A stretch of DNA of 64,000 bases from Cupriavidus taiwanensis (GCF_900249755.1 NZ_LT976854.1:1-64000), one strand, 5' to 3'. Shown: positions 25,883 to 34,914, counted from the first letter of the stretch. The notes: generated by a model not told the origin, from the letters alone. Translations and numbers: made by a program.

Positions 25883-26064
25883 GGCAAAACCCCTGTAAGA
25901 AACACTGCGGCTATTGACGTCGCGTGCCACCGGCGTGGGGATTGCCGCTACCCCCGGGCGCCTGCTGGCCGATACTGCCGGTCCAGCGCGTGGCCGCTAC
26001 GTTGAATCTGGTGAACACCGCTGCCCGCGATCCCGCGATCGCCGGGGCAGCGGTCAAGGCAGGA

Positions 26065-27687
26065 TTACTTCTGGCCGAGCGCGCCGGTCAGGCCGCCGAG
26101 CAAGCCACCGACCAGGCCACCCAACGGACCACCTGCAGGGCCGGTCGTCGTGCCCTTGCCGGTGGTGCTGCCCGTGGTGGCGGTGGCGCCGCCGGTGACG
26201 GCGGAGACGACATTGGTGACCGGCGCCAGCGCGCTGGCGGTGCCGGTGCCGGCGGTGGCGCCGCCAACGCTGCCCACCACGCCGCCGACCACGCCGTTCA
26301 CCACGCCGCTCACCGCGCCAGTAACCGGCGCCAGCGGCGTGCTCGCCGTGGCGGAGGCCAGGCCGCCGGTGACGCTGCCGACCAGGCTGGTGACCGGTGC
26401 CAGCGGCGAACCGCCGGTGCCGCCGGTTGCGCTGCCCAGGCCGCCCACCGCGCCGCTGACCAGCGAAGTGACCGGCGCCAGCGGCGTGTTGGCCGTGGCC
26501 GAAGTCAGGCCGCCGGTGACAGTGCTGACCAGGCCGGTGACAGGCGCCAGCGGCGAACCCGCGCCGCCAGCGCCCGCACCCCCCGTCAGCCCCCCGGCCA
26601 GCGAAGTTACCGGTGCCAGGACCGGGCCCAGCGCGCCCAGGCCGCCGCCGCTGGCGGGGCCGTTCACCGCGCCGCCGAGCGAAGCCACGGTGGTGCCGGT
26701 GGCGTTCACCACGCCGCCGACGCCCGCGACCACCGGCGTGTTGGTCTGCTGCAGCTTGCTGCCCGCCGTTGCCAGCGCGCCGCCCACCGTCGCCAGCAGG
26801 CCGGCGGTCGGCGTGCCCAGGCCGGTCGCCGCGCCCAGCGACTGCGTCGTGCTGGTCAGCTGCGAGGTGATCGGCACGATCAGCTTGCTGGTGGTGATGG
26901 TGACCTGCTCGACCGCGCCGCTCGACAGCACCGAGGTCAGCGTCTGGCCGGTGTTGCTCACGGTGTTGCCCAGCGTGCCGACCACCGCGCCCAGCGGCGA
27001 GGTCAGCGGCGCCAGCGGTGCCAGCTGGCCCGTGCCCAGCCCGCTCACCGCGGTGCCCGCGTGGGTCACCGCCTTGCCCACTTCAGTCACCACGTTGCCG
27101 GTGCTGGCGACCGTGGTGCCGACCGGATTGGCCGAATTGGGCATGCTGCCCAGCCCGGACTGCAGGCCCGTGGCCAGCGCGCCCACGGCGTCGCCGGTAG
27201 ACCCGACCACGCCGCCCAGGCCGCCTTGGGTCTGGCCAGGCAGCAGCGGCAGGTTGGCGTTGCCAAGCTGGTTGCCAAGATCCTTGACGGTGCTGCCCGT
27301 ATTGCCCAGCACCGTGCCGGCGTTGTTGATGACCGTGGCCGTCGGCGTCAGCGCGGTGGGCGTCTCGCCACCGCCGGTATTGCCGCCGCCATTGCCACCG
27401 CCACTACCCCCGCCAGTGCCACCGGTGCCACCGCCAGTGCCGCCCGTACCGCCACCCGTGCCGCCCGTGCCTCCGGTCCCGCCGCCGGCCACGTCAGTGC
27501 CGCCTCCGGTTCCGCCGGTGCCGCCGCCGGTGCCCGTGGTGCCGCCATTGGTACCGCCATTCGTGCCGCCACCAGTGCCAGCGGTATCGCTGGTGCCCAT
27601 CGACGTCGATCCGCTGCCGCTGGCGCAGCCACCCAGGGCCAGCAGGGTTGCGAGGAGTGCCGTTACGGCGAGTTGTTGTTTGCGCAT
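26065..27687 (-). CDS. Gly/Thr/Val-rich collagen-like repeat lipoprotein, paralogue A
   Basis: A 540-residue low-complexity surface lipoprotein. Lipobox LGGC with Cys21 is followed by a TGG/GGT-rich linker (about 30-115). A conserved middle domain (about 120-330; LPLLPGQTQGGLGGVVGSTG, NPVGTTVASTGNVVTEVGKA, GQLAPLAPLTSPLGAVVGTL) comes next. At least five repeats of the APVTSLV..VTGGL type follow (about 360-500), and a GGLLGGL end closes the chain. The middle domain aligns closely with that of the divergent gene at 28377-29582. AGGGA lies 8 nt before the ATG. A surface or matrix role is likely; mechanism unknown. Confidence 0.86.
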   Translation of the reverse strand: MRKQQLAVTALLATLLALGGCASGSGSTSMGTSDTAGTGGGTNGGTNGGTTGTGGGTGGTGGGTDVAGGGTGGTGGTGGGTGGTGGGTGGTGGGSGGGNGGGNTGGGETPTALTPTATVINNAGTVLGNTGSTVKDLGNQLGNANLPLLPGQTQGGLGGVVGSTGDAVGALATGLQSGLGSMPNSANPVGTTVASTGNVVTEVGKAVTHAGTAVSGLGTGQLAPLAPLTSPLGAVVGTLGNTVSNTGQTLTSVLSSGAVEQVTITTSKLIVPITSQLTSTTQSLGAATGLGTPTAGLLATVGGALATAGSKLQQTNTPVVAGVGGVVNATGTTVASLGGAVNGPASGGGLGALGPVLAPVTSLAGGLTGGAGAGGAGSPLAPVTGLVSTVTGGLTSATANTPLAPVTSLVSGAVGGLGSATGGTGGSPLAPVTSLVGSVTGGLASATASTPLAPVTGAVSGVVNGVVGGVVGSVGGATAGTGTASALAPVTNVVSAVTGGATATTGSTTGKGTTTGPAGGPLGGLVGGLLGGLTGALGQK

Positions 27688-27922
27688 GATCTGTTCCCTC
27701 ATTCCCGTCGTTTCAATCGCTCGGCCGCGCAACGCGTTCGTCTTCTGCGTGCGGCGGTGACGGTGATGGCGCAATCGGTATGCCAGCCCTTTGGCGCCCT
27801 ACCGAACAGACCCCGCCAAAGTCGGGTGCGCTACCCGCGAAGCCTTGCGGCACGCGGCCTGTGCGCGGATCGAAGCGATCGCCGCGGGATCGGCGCAAGG
27901 GTCTGCGTGAAGGGGGCGGCGT

Positions 27923-27939
27923 GTTACGCGTTACGTAAC
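27923..27939. promoter_or_regulatory. dyad GTTACG-N5-CGTAAC, left copy
   Basis: Sequence GTTACGCGTTACGTAAC. A near-identical dyad lies in inverted orientation at 28044-28060. It is about 235 bp upstream of the start of lipoprotein paralogue A. Confidence 0.6.
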
Positions 27940-28043
27940 GTGTGTCGTGCGCGGGGAACAAAACCGCGTGGGCCAGGCGGTGCGAAGCCCGCCGCCGCGC
28001 GCCCGCCGTGCTGGCGCTGCGTGTTCCCGCAGGCCCGGAACAC

Positions 28044-28060
28044 GTTACGTAGCACGTAAC
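28044..28060. promoter_or_regulatory. dyad GTTACG-N5-CGTAAC, right copy
   Basis: Sequence GTTACGTAGCACGTAAC, with perfect 7-bp arms around AGC. It is about 317 bp upstream of lipoprotein paralogue B and mirrors the site at 27923-27939. Confidence 0.6.
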
Positions 28061-28376
28061 ACGTCTGGCCCCTGCGGCGACGCTGCCTGCGCGCGCTTCG
28101 CCGCTACCCGGTTCCGCCCTGCAACCCGCGCCGCACAAGGCATGCAAGCGGCCCGCCGGTCTGCGCGCCAGCGCACCTTGCCGCGCTGGCACGCGCCTTG
28201 CCATTCGCTATCCCGACGCGCCGACGATTTCGCGTTCCACCGTGCTGCCATGACTGATGGGGATGGCGCGCCGGGCGAACAAAGCGGGACACAGGGGGGG
28301 CTCGTCGGCATTCCATGCGGTTCACAAGAAAAGACGGCCCCGGCAGCGCCGTGGCCAACCAGACAGGAGAAGGACA

Positions 28377-29582
28377 ATGAAGACCAAGCATCCCGCACCG
28401 CTTTCCATGACCTCGCTGGCCGCGGCCGGCGTGGCCGCCCTTGCCTTGCTGATGGCGGGCTGCTCGTCGAGCGGCGGCGGCAGCGGCGCCAATCCGCAGC
28501 CCAGCGGCGGCGGCGCCGACACGCCGGTCACGCCGCCGCCGCCCGCCGCCGCGCAAACCACGCCGACCGCCAAGGTCACCGAAGGCGCGGGCAACACCGT
28601 GGTGGCAACGGGCAATGCCGTCAGCGAGATCGGCAAGTCGATCCAGGACGCACCGCTGCCGCTGCTGCCCACTGACGCGCGCAAGGGCGCGGGCGGGGTG
28701 GTGGTCAATGCGGGCGAAGCGGTCGGCGCGCTCGGCGCCGGCGTGCGCGACGGGCTGGGCCAGATGGGCTCGGTCGACAACCCGCTCGGCGTCACCGTGT
28801 CCAGCACCGGCAACGTCGTGCGCGAAGTGGGCGACGCCGTGGTCAGCGGCGGCGCGCTGGTCAAGGGCCTGGGCACCGAGAAGCTGGCGCCGCTGGCACC
28901 GCTGACCACGCCGGTGGGCGGGCTGGTCGCAAAGGTCGGCACGGTGGTGCAGGGCGGCGGCGACAAGCTGCAGACGGTGCTGTCCGATGGTGCCGTCGCG
29001 CAGGTCACCAACTCGCTCAGCAAGGTCATCGTGCCGCTGACCAGCAAGGTCACCGACGGCACGCAGACGCTGGGCGCGGTCACGCGCCTGGGCGGACCGG
29101 TCGACGGCCTGCTCTACAAGGTGGGCAATACCGTGGCCACCGGCGGCAGCATGCTCAGCAACACGCAGGCGCCGGTGGTGGCGCCGCTCGGCGGCGTGGT
29201 GACCGAGACCGGCAAGACCGTTGCCGCGGTCGGCGTGCTGGTCAACGGCAACGGCCAGGCCGGCGGCAACCCGCTGGGCGGCCTGCTGAACAACCTGCCG
29301 CTGGTGGGGGCCGGTGGTGGCCAGGGTGGCCAGGGTGGCGATGGCGGCCACGGTAGCAATGCGCTGGGCGGCCTGCTCGGCAACCTGCCGCTGCTCAAGC
29401 CCGGCAGCGGCGATGGCAGTGCCGGTGGCGGCGGCGCGCTGGGCCCGGTCGGTGCGCTGCTGGCCCCGGTCACCGGCCTGGTTGGCGGCATCAAGAGCGG
29501 TGTCGGCGGCAGCGCCGGCGGCGGTTCGGGCGGTGGCGACAGCAAGCCGCAACTGCCGATCCTGGGCGGATTGCTCCACTGA
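28377..29582 (+). CDS. Gly/Val-rich collagen-like repeat lipoprotein, paralogue B
   Basis: A 401-residue lipoprotein with a hydrophobic leader and lipobox MAGC (Cys29), then a Ser/Gly/Pro linker. Next is the same conserved domain as paralogue A (LPLLPTDARKGAGGVVVNAG, NPLGVTVSSTGNVVREVGDA, EKLAPLAPLTTPVGGLVAKV, about 75-290). The C-terminal part has GGLLGNLPLL-type repeats and GQGGQGGDGGHG collagen-like glycine stretches, and lacks the long APVTSLV repeat block of A. AGGAGAAGG precedes the ATG. A surface location is inferred from lipidation and repeat type; no enzymatic motif is visible. Confidence 0.85.
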   Translation: MKTKHPAPLSMTSLAAAGVAALALLMAGCSSSGGGSGANPQPSGGGADTPVTPPPPAAAQTTPTAKVTEGAGNTVVATGNAVSEIGKSIQDAPLPLLPTDARKGAGGVVVNAGEAVGALGAGVRDGLGQMGSVDNPLGVTVSSTGNVVREVGDAVVSGGALVKGLGTEKLAPLAPLTTPVGGLVAKVGTVVQGGGDKLQTVLSDGAVAQVTNSLSKVIVPLTSKVTDGTQTLGAVTRLGGPVDGLLYKVGNTVATGGSMLSNTQAPVVAPLGGVVTETGKTVAAVGVLVNGNGQAGGNPLGGLLNNLPLVGAGGGQGGQGGDGGHGSNALGGLLGNLPLLKPGSGDGSAGGGGALGPVGALLAPVTGLVGGIKSGVGGSAGGGSGGGDSKPQLPILGGLLH

Positions 29583-29694
29583 AATGTCTCAACCCGCATA
29601 GGTGTTTTCACGGTGCGCTGTCGCTCATCACCCCGTCGCAGCGCATCTTTTTATTCCCGCTGGCCGCGCGGCTGAATGCCCGCCTGGCCAGGCT

Positions 29695-29718
29695 GCAGGC
29701 CGGTTTACGCCGGCCTGC
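29695..29718 (+). terminator. probable terminator after lipoprotein paralogue B
   Basis: GCAGGCCGG pairs perfectly with CCGGCCTGC around TTTACG, followed by CTGCTCTTTA. It lies 113 bp after the stop; the T-run is short. Confidence 0.55.
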
Positions 29719-29953
29719 CTGCTCTTTAAAAAACTGCGACCCAGCGCGTGCCGGGTCGATTCAAACGCGGGTATTAACCCCTTCGGGTCATTACTATCAC
29801 CCGAGGGAGGGGTATGGTTGAGACATACCATGTCTTATAAAAAAAGCGCAGCAAGCGTGAACAGTCGATAAAAGAGCGGGCCAGCAGAGCACCGTGATAA
29901 TCGAACGGGGGAAGCGTGATCGCGGCATCAGATCACTTCGGGAGTGTCAAATC
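29719..29953 (+). promoter_or_regulatory. leader and promoter region of the flp/tad locus
   Basis: An AT-richer region before flp. It contains a dyad GGTATG-N7-CATACC at 29811-29829, an AT tract TTATAAAAAAA at 29835-29845, and a possible hairpin TCGGGT/ACCCGA just upstream. No -24/-12 (TGGCAC-N5-TTGC) element was found here by eye although a sigma-54 activator closes the locus. Confidence 0.45.
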
Positions 29954-30142
29954 ATGAAACGACTCATTGCACGCTTTATTAAAGATGAGCGGGGGGCAAC
30001 CGCTATTGAATATGGGCTGATTGCGGGGCTCGTTGCCCTCGCAGTCGCCGCAGGCGCTACCCAACTTGGCAACAACCTTAGCGATGGCTTTAAGAGCCTT
30101 GGCGAAAAGGTCGTGACCATGCTTGGCAAGCCAACAACGTAA
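29954..30142 (+). CDS. flp: Flp-family type IVb pilin
   Basis: A 62-residue major pilin precursor. A short basic leader is cut after Gly14 (DERG|ATAIEYGLIAG); Glu19-Tyr20 is the Flp-family signature. The hydrophobic assembly helix covers about 16-38. GGAG lies about 9 nt before the ATG. It is first in the tad locus. The AT-richer composition around it differs from the rest of the locus, which is common for strongly expressed pilin genes. Confidence 0.96.
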   Translation: MKRLIARFIKDERGATAIEYGLIAGLVALAVAAGATQLGNNLSDGFKSLGEKVVTMLGKPTT

Positions 30143-30148
30143 GGCGCC

Positions 30149-30622
30149 GTGATTGCCGCGCTCCTCTGCGCGGCGACCCTCTACACAGACTTCGCCCACC
30201 GGCGTGTTCCCAACGTCCTGCTGGCGCTTGCCGTACTGGCCCTCGGGCTGGCACTGCTCGCCGGACAGGCCGCGGAACCGCCGCTGGCCGCGCGCCTGAT
30301 CGGCGCGGGGCTGGGTCTTGCCGTCACCTTGCCGGTCTACGCCCTTGGGCGCATGGCCGCAGGGGACGTCAAGTTCCTGACGGTGGCGGGGTTGTTCACC
30401 GGTCCGCAAGGGCTGGTGGTGGCATGGGTCGTCGGCAGCCTGCTCGGGCTGGTGCACGCGCTGCTGGCGCTGGCACTGGCGCGCCGCGCGCCGGCGACGG
30501 ATCACGCTTTGCATTCCCAGGACCCATCACTTTCCACGGCGCAGTTTTCGCTGGCGCGGGGCATCCCGTATGCGGCGTACCTGGCCGTGGGCGTGCTGGC
30601 CTGGATGGCTGCGGGCCGATAG
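30149..30622 (+). CDS. cpaA: prepilin peptidase CpaA/TadV
   Basis: A 157-residue inner-membrane aspartic protease that removes the Flp leader. Catalytic candidates are Asp14 in LYTDFAHRRVPN and Asp73 in AAGDVKFLT (the GxGD-type motif, here AGD). The chain has about five membrane segments and lacks the N-methylation domain, as usual for TadV. The start is GTG, 6 bp after the flp stop. Confidence 0.92.
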   Translation: MIAALLCAATLYTDFAHRRVPNVLLALAVLALGLALLAGQAAEPPLAARLIGAGLGLAVTLPVYALGRMAAGDVKFLTVAGLFTGPQGLVVAWVVGSLLGLVHALLALALARRAPATDHALHSQDPSLSTAQFSLARGIPYAAYLAVGVLAWMAAGR

Positions 30623-30694
30623 CCGCAATGGCTTGAGGCCGGCAGGCCGCGCCGCCGGTCGGCGCGGCAGGACACCAAGAGACCGGGGTTTCAG

Positions 30695-31171
30695 ATGTTG
30701 CTGCATGCAGGGGCCAACAGGAAGATCAGCCGGCGCCGCCACGGTGCCGGCAGCGCCGCGATCGAGTTTGCCATCGTGGCGCCGGTGCTGATCACCATCG
30801 TGATCGGCATCGTGTACTACGGCGTGATGCTGGCGCTGCAGCAGGTGCTGACGCTGGCCGCCGAGGAAGGCGCGCGCGCCGCGCTGCGCTATCCCGCAGG
30901 GGTTTCCGGCACCAGCCTCGCCGCCACGCAGCAGGCACGTGTCGATGCCGCGGCCGCGATGGCGCGCGGCACCTTACCCGCATCCCTCCGTGACCTGATC
31001 CCCACCGCCGGCGTCGCCGCGGCCGTGCCCTGCGCGGCGGGCTCGGCCGACGTCTGCGTCCAGGTCACGCTGACCCTGACCACCACCAACATCATGCCCG
31101 CGGTACCGATGGTGCCGCTGCCGGCCGCGCTGTCGGGCTCGGCCATGGTCCAGCTCTCTCCAGACATCTGA
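30695..31171 (+). CDS. tadE: TadE-like minor pilin
   Basis: A 158-residue pseudopilin. A basic leader (RKISRRRHGAGS) precedes AAIEFAIVAPVLITIVIGIV, which has the conserved Glu of TadE proteins in the membrane helix at about 21-45. A soluble C-terminal part holds two Cys (about 113 and 121). It is probably processed by CpaA and included in, or initiating, the pilus. Confidence 0.88.
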   Translation: MLLHAGANRKISRRRHGAGSAAIEFAIVAPVLITIVIGIVYYGVMLALQQVLTLAAEEGARAALRYPAGVSGTSLAATQQARVDAAAAMARGTLPASLRDLIPTAGVAAAVPCAAGSADVCVQVTLTLTTTNIMPAVPMVPLPAALSGSAMVQLSPDI

Positions 31172-31214
31172 TGCGCATGACGAACCGCCCCATGCCCGAA
31201 CCAAGGATTTCCGC

Positions 31215-32165
31215 ATGACCAGCAAGCAGATCCGATTACTGGCCATCGTGCTGCTCGGCCTGGCCTTGCTGCTGGCGCTGCTTGCATGGCAGGTAGGACG
31301 CCAGCCGGCCCGGCCCGAGCCATCGGCGGGCGCCAGGCCGCTGCACCCGGTGGTGGTGACCACGCGCCCGGCGGAAGCCGGCAAGCCGCTCGATGCCGAA
31401 GCGCTCAAGGTCGAGATGCTGCCGATCGATCCCGCCGGCGCCTACCGCGAGGTGGCGCGCGTGACCGGGCAGGTGCCGCTGGTGGCGCTGGGCGCCAACG
31501 TGCCGGTGCTGGAAAGCCAGCTGCTGTCCGGCCTGGCCGCGCAGGTGCCGGAAGGCGAGCGCGCGGTGGCGGTGTCGGTCGATGAAGTCATCGGCGTCGG
31601 CAACCAGGTGCAGCCGGGCGACTATGTCGATGTGTTCCTGGTGCTGCGGCGCGACCAGCAGGAAATCCCGGACAGCCAGGCGCGCATGCTGCTGTCGCGC
31701 CTGCGCGTGCTGGCCTACGGCGTGGCCTCGGTCAACCGGCCGCAGGCGGCCAGGCCGGAACAGATGATGGCGCGCCAGGAAGGCGCCAAGACCGCGGTGC
31801 TGTCGGTGCCGCTGGAACAGGTCAGCCGGCTGGCGATGGCGCAGCATTCCGGGCGCCTGATGCTGGCGCTGCGCAATCCGCAGGACGAAGCCATGCCCAG
31901 CGACGGCCTGTTTGCCGAGCCCCCGCCCGCGCTGGCCGCACGCGCCGGCGTTCCCGCCGACCCGCCGCGCGCCGCCACCGACAAGGCCACGGCGGGCGTG
32001 CTGCTGTCCGGGCTGGCCGCCACCACCGGACCACCCGCTGTGCGCGCACCGGCGGCAGCGCCGGCACCGCGCCCGCTGCAGGTGGCCGCGCCGCCGGCGC
32101 CGGCACAAGTCAGAGAACGCGCTGGCGTGGAAGTGATCCGCGCCGGCAAGCGCGAGATCGAATAA
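31215..32165 (+). CDS. cpaB: Flp pilus assembly protein CpaB/RcpC
   Basis: A 316-residue protein with an N-terminal membrane helix (about 6-25) and an SAF domain (about 40-105), then the RcpC/CpaB region (VSVDEVIGVGNQVQPGDYVDVFLV, about 120-143). It is thought to act in the periplasm with the secretin. The C-terminal ~70 residues are Ala/Pro-rich and probably extended. AAGGA lies 8 nt before the ATG. Confidence 0.93.
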   Translation: MTSKQIRLLAIVLLGLALLLALLAWQVGRQPARPEPSAGARPLHPVVVTTRPAEAGKPLDAEALKVEMLPIDPAGAYREVARVTGQVPLVALGANVPVLESQLLSGLAAQVPEGERAVAVSVDEVIGVGNQVQPGDYVDVFLVLRRDQQEIPDSQARMLLSRLRVLAYGVASVNRPQAARPEQMMARQEGAKTAVLSVPLEQVSRLAMAQHSGRLMLALRNPQDEAMPSDGLFAEPPPALAARAGVPADPPRAATDKATAGVLLSGLAATTGPPAVRAPAAAPAPRPLQVAAPPAPAQVRERAGVEVIRAGKREIE

Positions 32166-32184
32166 GAACGTGGGCGCCCATCGC

Positions 32185-33606
32185 ATGCCAATCCAGAAGA
32201 CTCCAGCCCATCCCTCCCATGCCGCGACGCTGCGCCGCCGGCTGATGCAGTTCACGCTCGCCGCCATGCTTGCCACCACCGCATGGTGCGCGCTGGCGCC
32301 GCGTGCGCAGGCGCAGGACGCCGCCCCGGCGCGGCAGTTGCGCCTGATGGCCGGCGCGCAGAAGGAGCTGCGCAGCGCGCAGCCGGTAGAGCGCGTGGCG
32401 GTGGGCAACCCCGCGGTGGCCGATGCGCTGGTGCTGCGCACCCGCGGCGCGCCCAGCGTGCTGCTGGTGGCCAGGCAGCCCGGCGTGACCGACGTGATGG
32501 TGTGGACCCGCGGCAGCGCCGAGCCGCAGACCTACAGCGTGCAGGTGGACGCCATCGCGCCCGACGCCAACGGCGCCACGCTGGGCTACTCGGCAGCCGG
32601 CGCCACCATCACCGGCCAGTCGCCGGACGCGTATGCCGCCGCGCGCGCGCAGGCGGCGGCGCGCGCGGCCACCGCCGGCAAGACCGACGGCAAGCCGGGC
32701 CTGGTGGTCGACCGCTCCACGGTGCCGCTGAGCGGCACCGTGCAGGTCGATGTCAAGGTGGTGGAGATCAGCAAGACCGTGCTCAAGGAAGTCGGCATCA
32801 ACTTTTTCCGCAACAACTCGGGCTTTGCCTTCGGCACGTTCTCGCCGTCGACGCTGAACAAGTTCACCTTCACGCCGGGCAGCGGCGGCGCGCCCGGCAG
32901 CTTCAGCGCCGACATCGCGTCGCCGATGAGCAATGCCTTCAACCTGGTGGCAGCGTCGCTCACGCACGGCATCTTCGCCAACATCAGCCTGCTGGAGGCC
33001 AACGGCCTGGCGCGCGTGCTGGCCGAGCCCAGCCTGGTGGCGCTGTCGGGGCAGAGCGCCAGCTTCCTGGCCGGCGGCGAGATCCCGATCCCGGTGCCGC
33101 AGGCGCTGGGCACCACCACGATCCAGTTCAAGCCGTTCGGCATCGGGCTGACGGTGTCGCCCACGGTGCTGTCGGCCGACCGCATTGCGCTGAAGGTGGC
33201 GCCCGAGGCCAGCGACCTCGACCCGTCGCGCGGCATCTCGATCAACGGCGCGGTGGTGCCGGCCATCGTCACGCGCCGCGCCGACACCACGGTCGAGCTG
33301 GGCGATGGCGAGAGCTTCGTGATCGGCGGGCTGGTCAGCCGCAACACCGTCAGCAACGTCAACAAGGTGCCGGTGCTGGGCGACCTGCCGGTGATCGGCG
33401 TGTTCTTCAAGAACCTGAACTTCCACCAGGAAGACCGCGAGCTGATGATCGTCGTCACGCCGCGCCTGGTGAAGCCGATGGCGAAGAACGCGTCGGCGGC
33501 GCAGGCCGTCGGCGCCGACGGCCGGACCAACGCCAGTCCCAATGTGTGGGGCTGGTATGTGCTGGGTGAATACGCGGACCCGACCTTGCCGGGTTTCTCG
33601 AAATAG
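32185..33606 (+). CDS. cpaC: tad secretin CpaC/RcpA
   Basis: A protein of about 473 residues that forms the outer-membrane pore for the pilus. It has a signal peptide to about residue 45 (APRAQA), a BON-like/N-domain (about 50-130), and the secretin domain (about 230-440), including GLTVSPTVLSADRIALKVAP and VPVLGDLPVIGVFFKN. The start is uncertain: ATG at 32185 or GTG at 32170, neither with a strong ribosome site. Confidence 0.93.
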   Translation: MPIQKTPAHPSHAATLRRRLMQFTLAAMLATTAWCALAPRAQAQDAAPARQLRLMAGAQKELRSAQPVERVAVGNPAVADALVLRTRGAPSVLLVARQPGVTDVMVWTRGSAEPQTYSVQVDAIAPDANGATLGYSAAGATITGQSPDAYAAARAQAAARAATAGKTDGKPGLVVDRSTVPLSGTVQVDVKVVEISKTVLKEVGINFFRNNSGFAFGTFSPSTLNKFTFTPGSGGAPGSFSADIASPMSNAFNLVAASLTHGIFANISLLEANGLARVLAEPSLVALSGQSASFLAGGEIPIPVPQALGTTTIQFKPFGIGLTVSPTVLSADRIALKVAPEASDLDPSRGISINGAVVPAIVTRRADTTVELGDGESFVIGGLVSRNTVSNVNKVPVLGDLPVIGVFFKNLNFHQEDRELMIVVTPRLVKPMAKNASAAQAVGADGRTNASPNVWGWYVLGEYADPTLPGFSK

Positions 33607-33654
33607 CCGCCGGCCATGCCGGCTGGCATGGCCAACAGCTTTTGAGGCGGAGAG

Positions 33655-34914
33655 ATGGACTATTTTCTGTTGCACGCAACGCAGGGCGAAGTCAGGGACT
33701 GGCTGGGCCGGGTCATCGGCGCGCTGGGCACGCTGGTGGCCGATGGCGGCGCCCAGGAAGGCTTTATCGAGCGCGTCTCCGAGTTGCGCCCGGGACTGGT
33801 GTTCCTGCATTTCTCGGCGGAACTGGCGGCGCCGTCGGCGCGCCTGGCCGAGCAGCTGCAGCGGCTGTTTCCAGGCCTGCCGCTGGTGGCGGTGGGCCAC
33901 GCCGGCGATCCCGGCGTGATGCTGGCCGCGCTGCGCGCGGGCGTGAAGGACTTTATCGACCTGCGCGACGCGCCGGCCGAGGCCGAGGCCGTGGTCAAGC
34001 GGCTGGCGGTGCCGAGCGAGCACGTGCGCCCGGCCGAGGCGGCGCGCCAGGGCAAGATCGTGGCGCTGCTGGGCGCGCGCGCGGGGGTGGGCGTGACCAG
34101 CCTGGCGGTCAACCTGGCCGCCGCCGCGCGCCGCCACCTGCCGCGCCACGCCAAGACCGACGCCCGCGCCGAAGTGCTGCTGACCGACCTGGGCCTGCCG
34201 GCGCGCGACGGCGCGCTCTACCTGAACCTGAGCCCGGGCTTCCATTTCGTCGAGGCGGTGCGCAACCTGCGCCGCTTCGACCAGGTCTTCGTGCAGACCG
34301 CGCTGACGCGCCACGCCAACGGCGTGTGCGTGCTGCCGCTGCCGGCGGCGCTGGGCGAGCTGCGCGACATCTCGTACGCCGATGCGCTCGGCCTGCTCGA
34401 GCGCCTGCGCGCGTTCTTCGACCTGCAGATCGTCGACCTGGGCGGCTTCGGCAATGCCGAGTTCACCGCGCAGATCGTCAAGGCGGCCGACAGCGTGGTG
34501 CTGGTGGCGGACCAGAGCGTGGGCGCGATCGTCTCGGCGGCGGAACTGGTGCATGAGCTGCGCGCGCGCGAAGTCGAGCGCGACGACCTGCACCTGCTGG
34601 TGTCGCGCTTCGATGCGCGGCTGGGCGTGGACGCCGCGCAGATCGCACGGCGCGTCGGCGTGGAATCGGTGGCGACGCTGCCGGACAGCCGCGAGGCGCT
34701 GGTGCTGGCGACGAACCGCGGCGCGGTGCTGACCGACGACGACCCGCACTGCCCCTACGTGCGCGCGCTGGCCGAGCTGCTGGTACGGCTGGGCTACCGC
34801 GCCGCCGCGGCCAGGGACACCACGCTGCTGGCGCGGATCAAGGACAAACTGCCCGGGGCGCTGCGCGCAGCGCTGGTAGCGCGCGGCGCGCGCACGGCAC
34901 GCACAGGAAGCTGA
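33655..34914 (+). CDS. cpaE: CpaE/TadZ-like localisation ATPase homologue with degenerate P-loop
   Basis: A 419-residue protein with an N-terminal receiver-like domain (about 1-120) and a MinD/ParA-like domain (about 135-370). TadZ/CpaE directs the pilus machine to its site in the cell. The P-loop is atypical: GARAGVGVTSLAVNLA (about 141-156) has Val where the ATP-binding Lys should be and lacks the signature Lys of the deviant Walker A. The switch region reads TDLGLPAR instead of the usual DLD. It may bind but not hydrolyse nucleotide. Confidence 0.9.
   Translation: MDYFLLHATQGEVRDWLGRVIGALGTLVADGGAQEGFIERVSELRPGLVFLHFSAELAAPSARLAEQLQRLFPGLPLVAVGHAGDPGVMLAALRAGVKDFIDLRDAPAEAEAVVKRLAVPSEHVRPAEAARQGKIVALLGARAGVGVTSLAVNLAAAARRHLPRHAKTDARAEVLLTDLGLPARDGALYLNLSPGFHFVEAVRNLRRFDQVFVQTALTRHANGVCVLPLPAALGELRDISYADALGLLERLRAFFDLQIVDLGGFGNAEFTAQIVKAADSVVLVADQSVGAIVSAAELVHELRAREVERDDLHLLVSRFDARLGVDAAQIARRVGVESVATLPDSREALVLATNRGAVLTDDDPHCPYVRALAELLVRLGYRAAAARDTTLLARIKDKLPGALRAALVARGARTARTGS

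Larger units (their letters stand above)
27688..28376. other. gene-free divergent region with mirror-image sequence
   Basis: No convincing gene lies in these 689 bp. The left part (about 27860-27960) and the reverse complement of the right part (about 28022-28145) are related: a 22-bp core is 20/22 identical in inverted orientation, flanked by weaker similarity. Each half faces one of the two paralogous lipoprotein genes. Confidence 0.75.

Noticed and set aside
27713..28204. Possible gene on the - strand in the divergent lipoprotein region
   Set aside because: The frame is related to a frame on the other strand only because the DNA is inverted-duplicated; no start site, ribosome site or domain supports it.
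27947..28376. Possible + strand gene upstream of lipoprotein B
   Set aside because: Non-conserved Arg/Ala-rich translation in the promoter region; no ribosome site.
29641..29720. Candidate sigma-54 promoter TGGCCAGGCTGCA upstream of flp
   Set aside because: The GG and GC doublets have the wrong spacing for a -24/-12 element.
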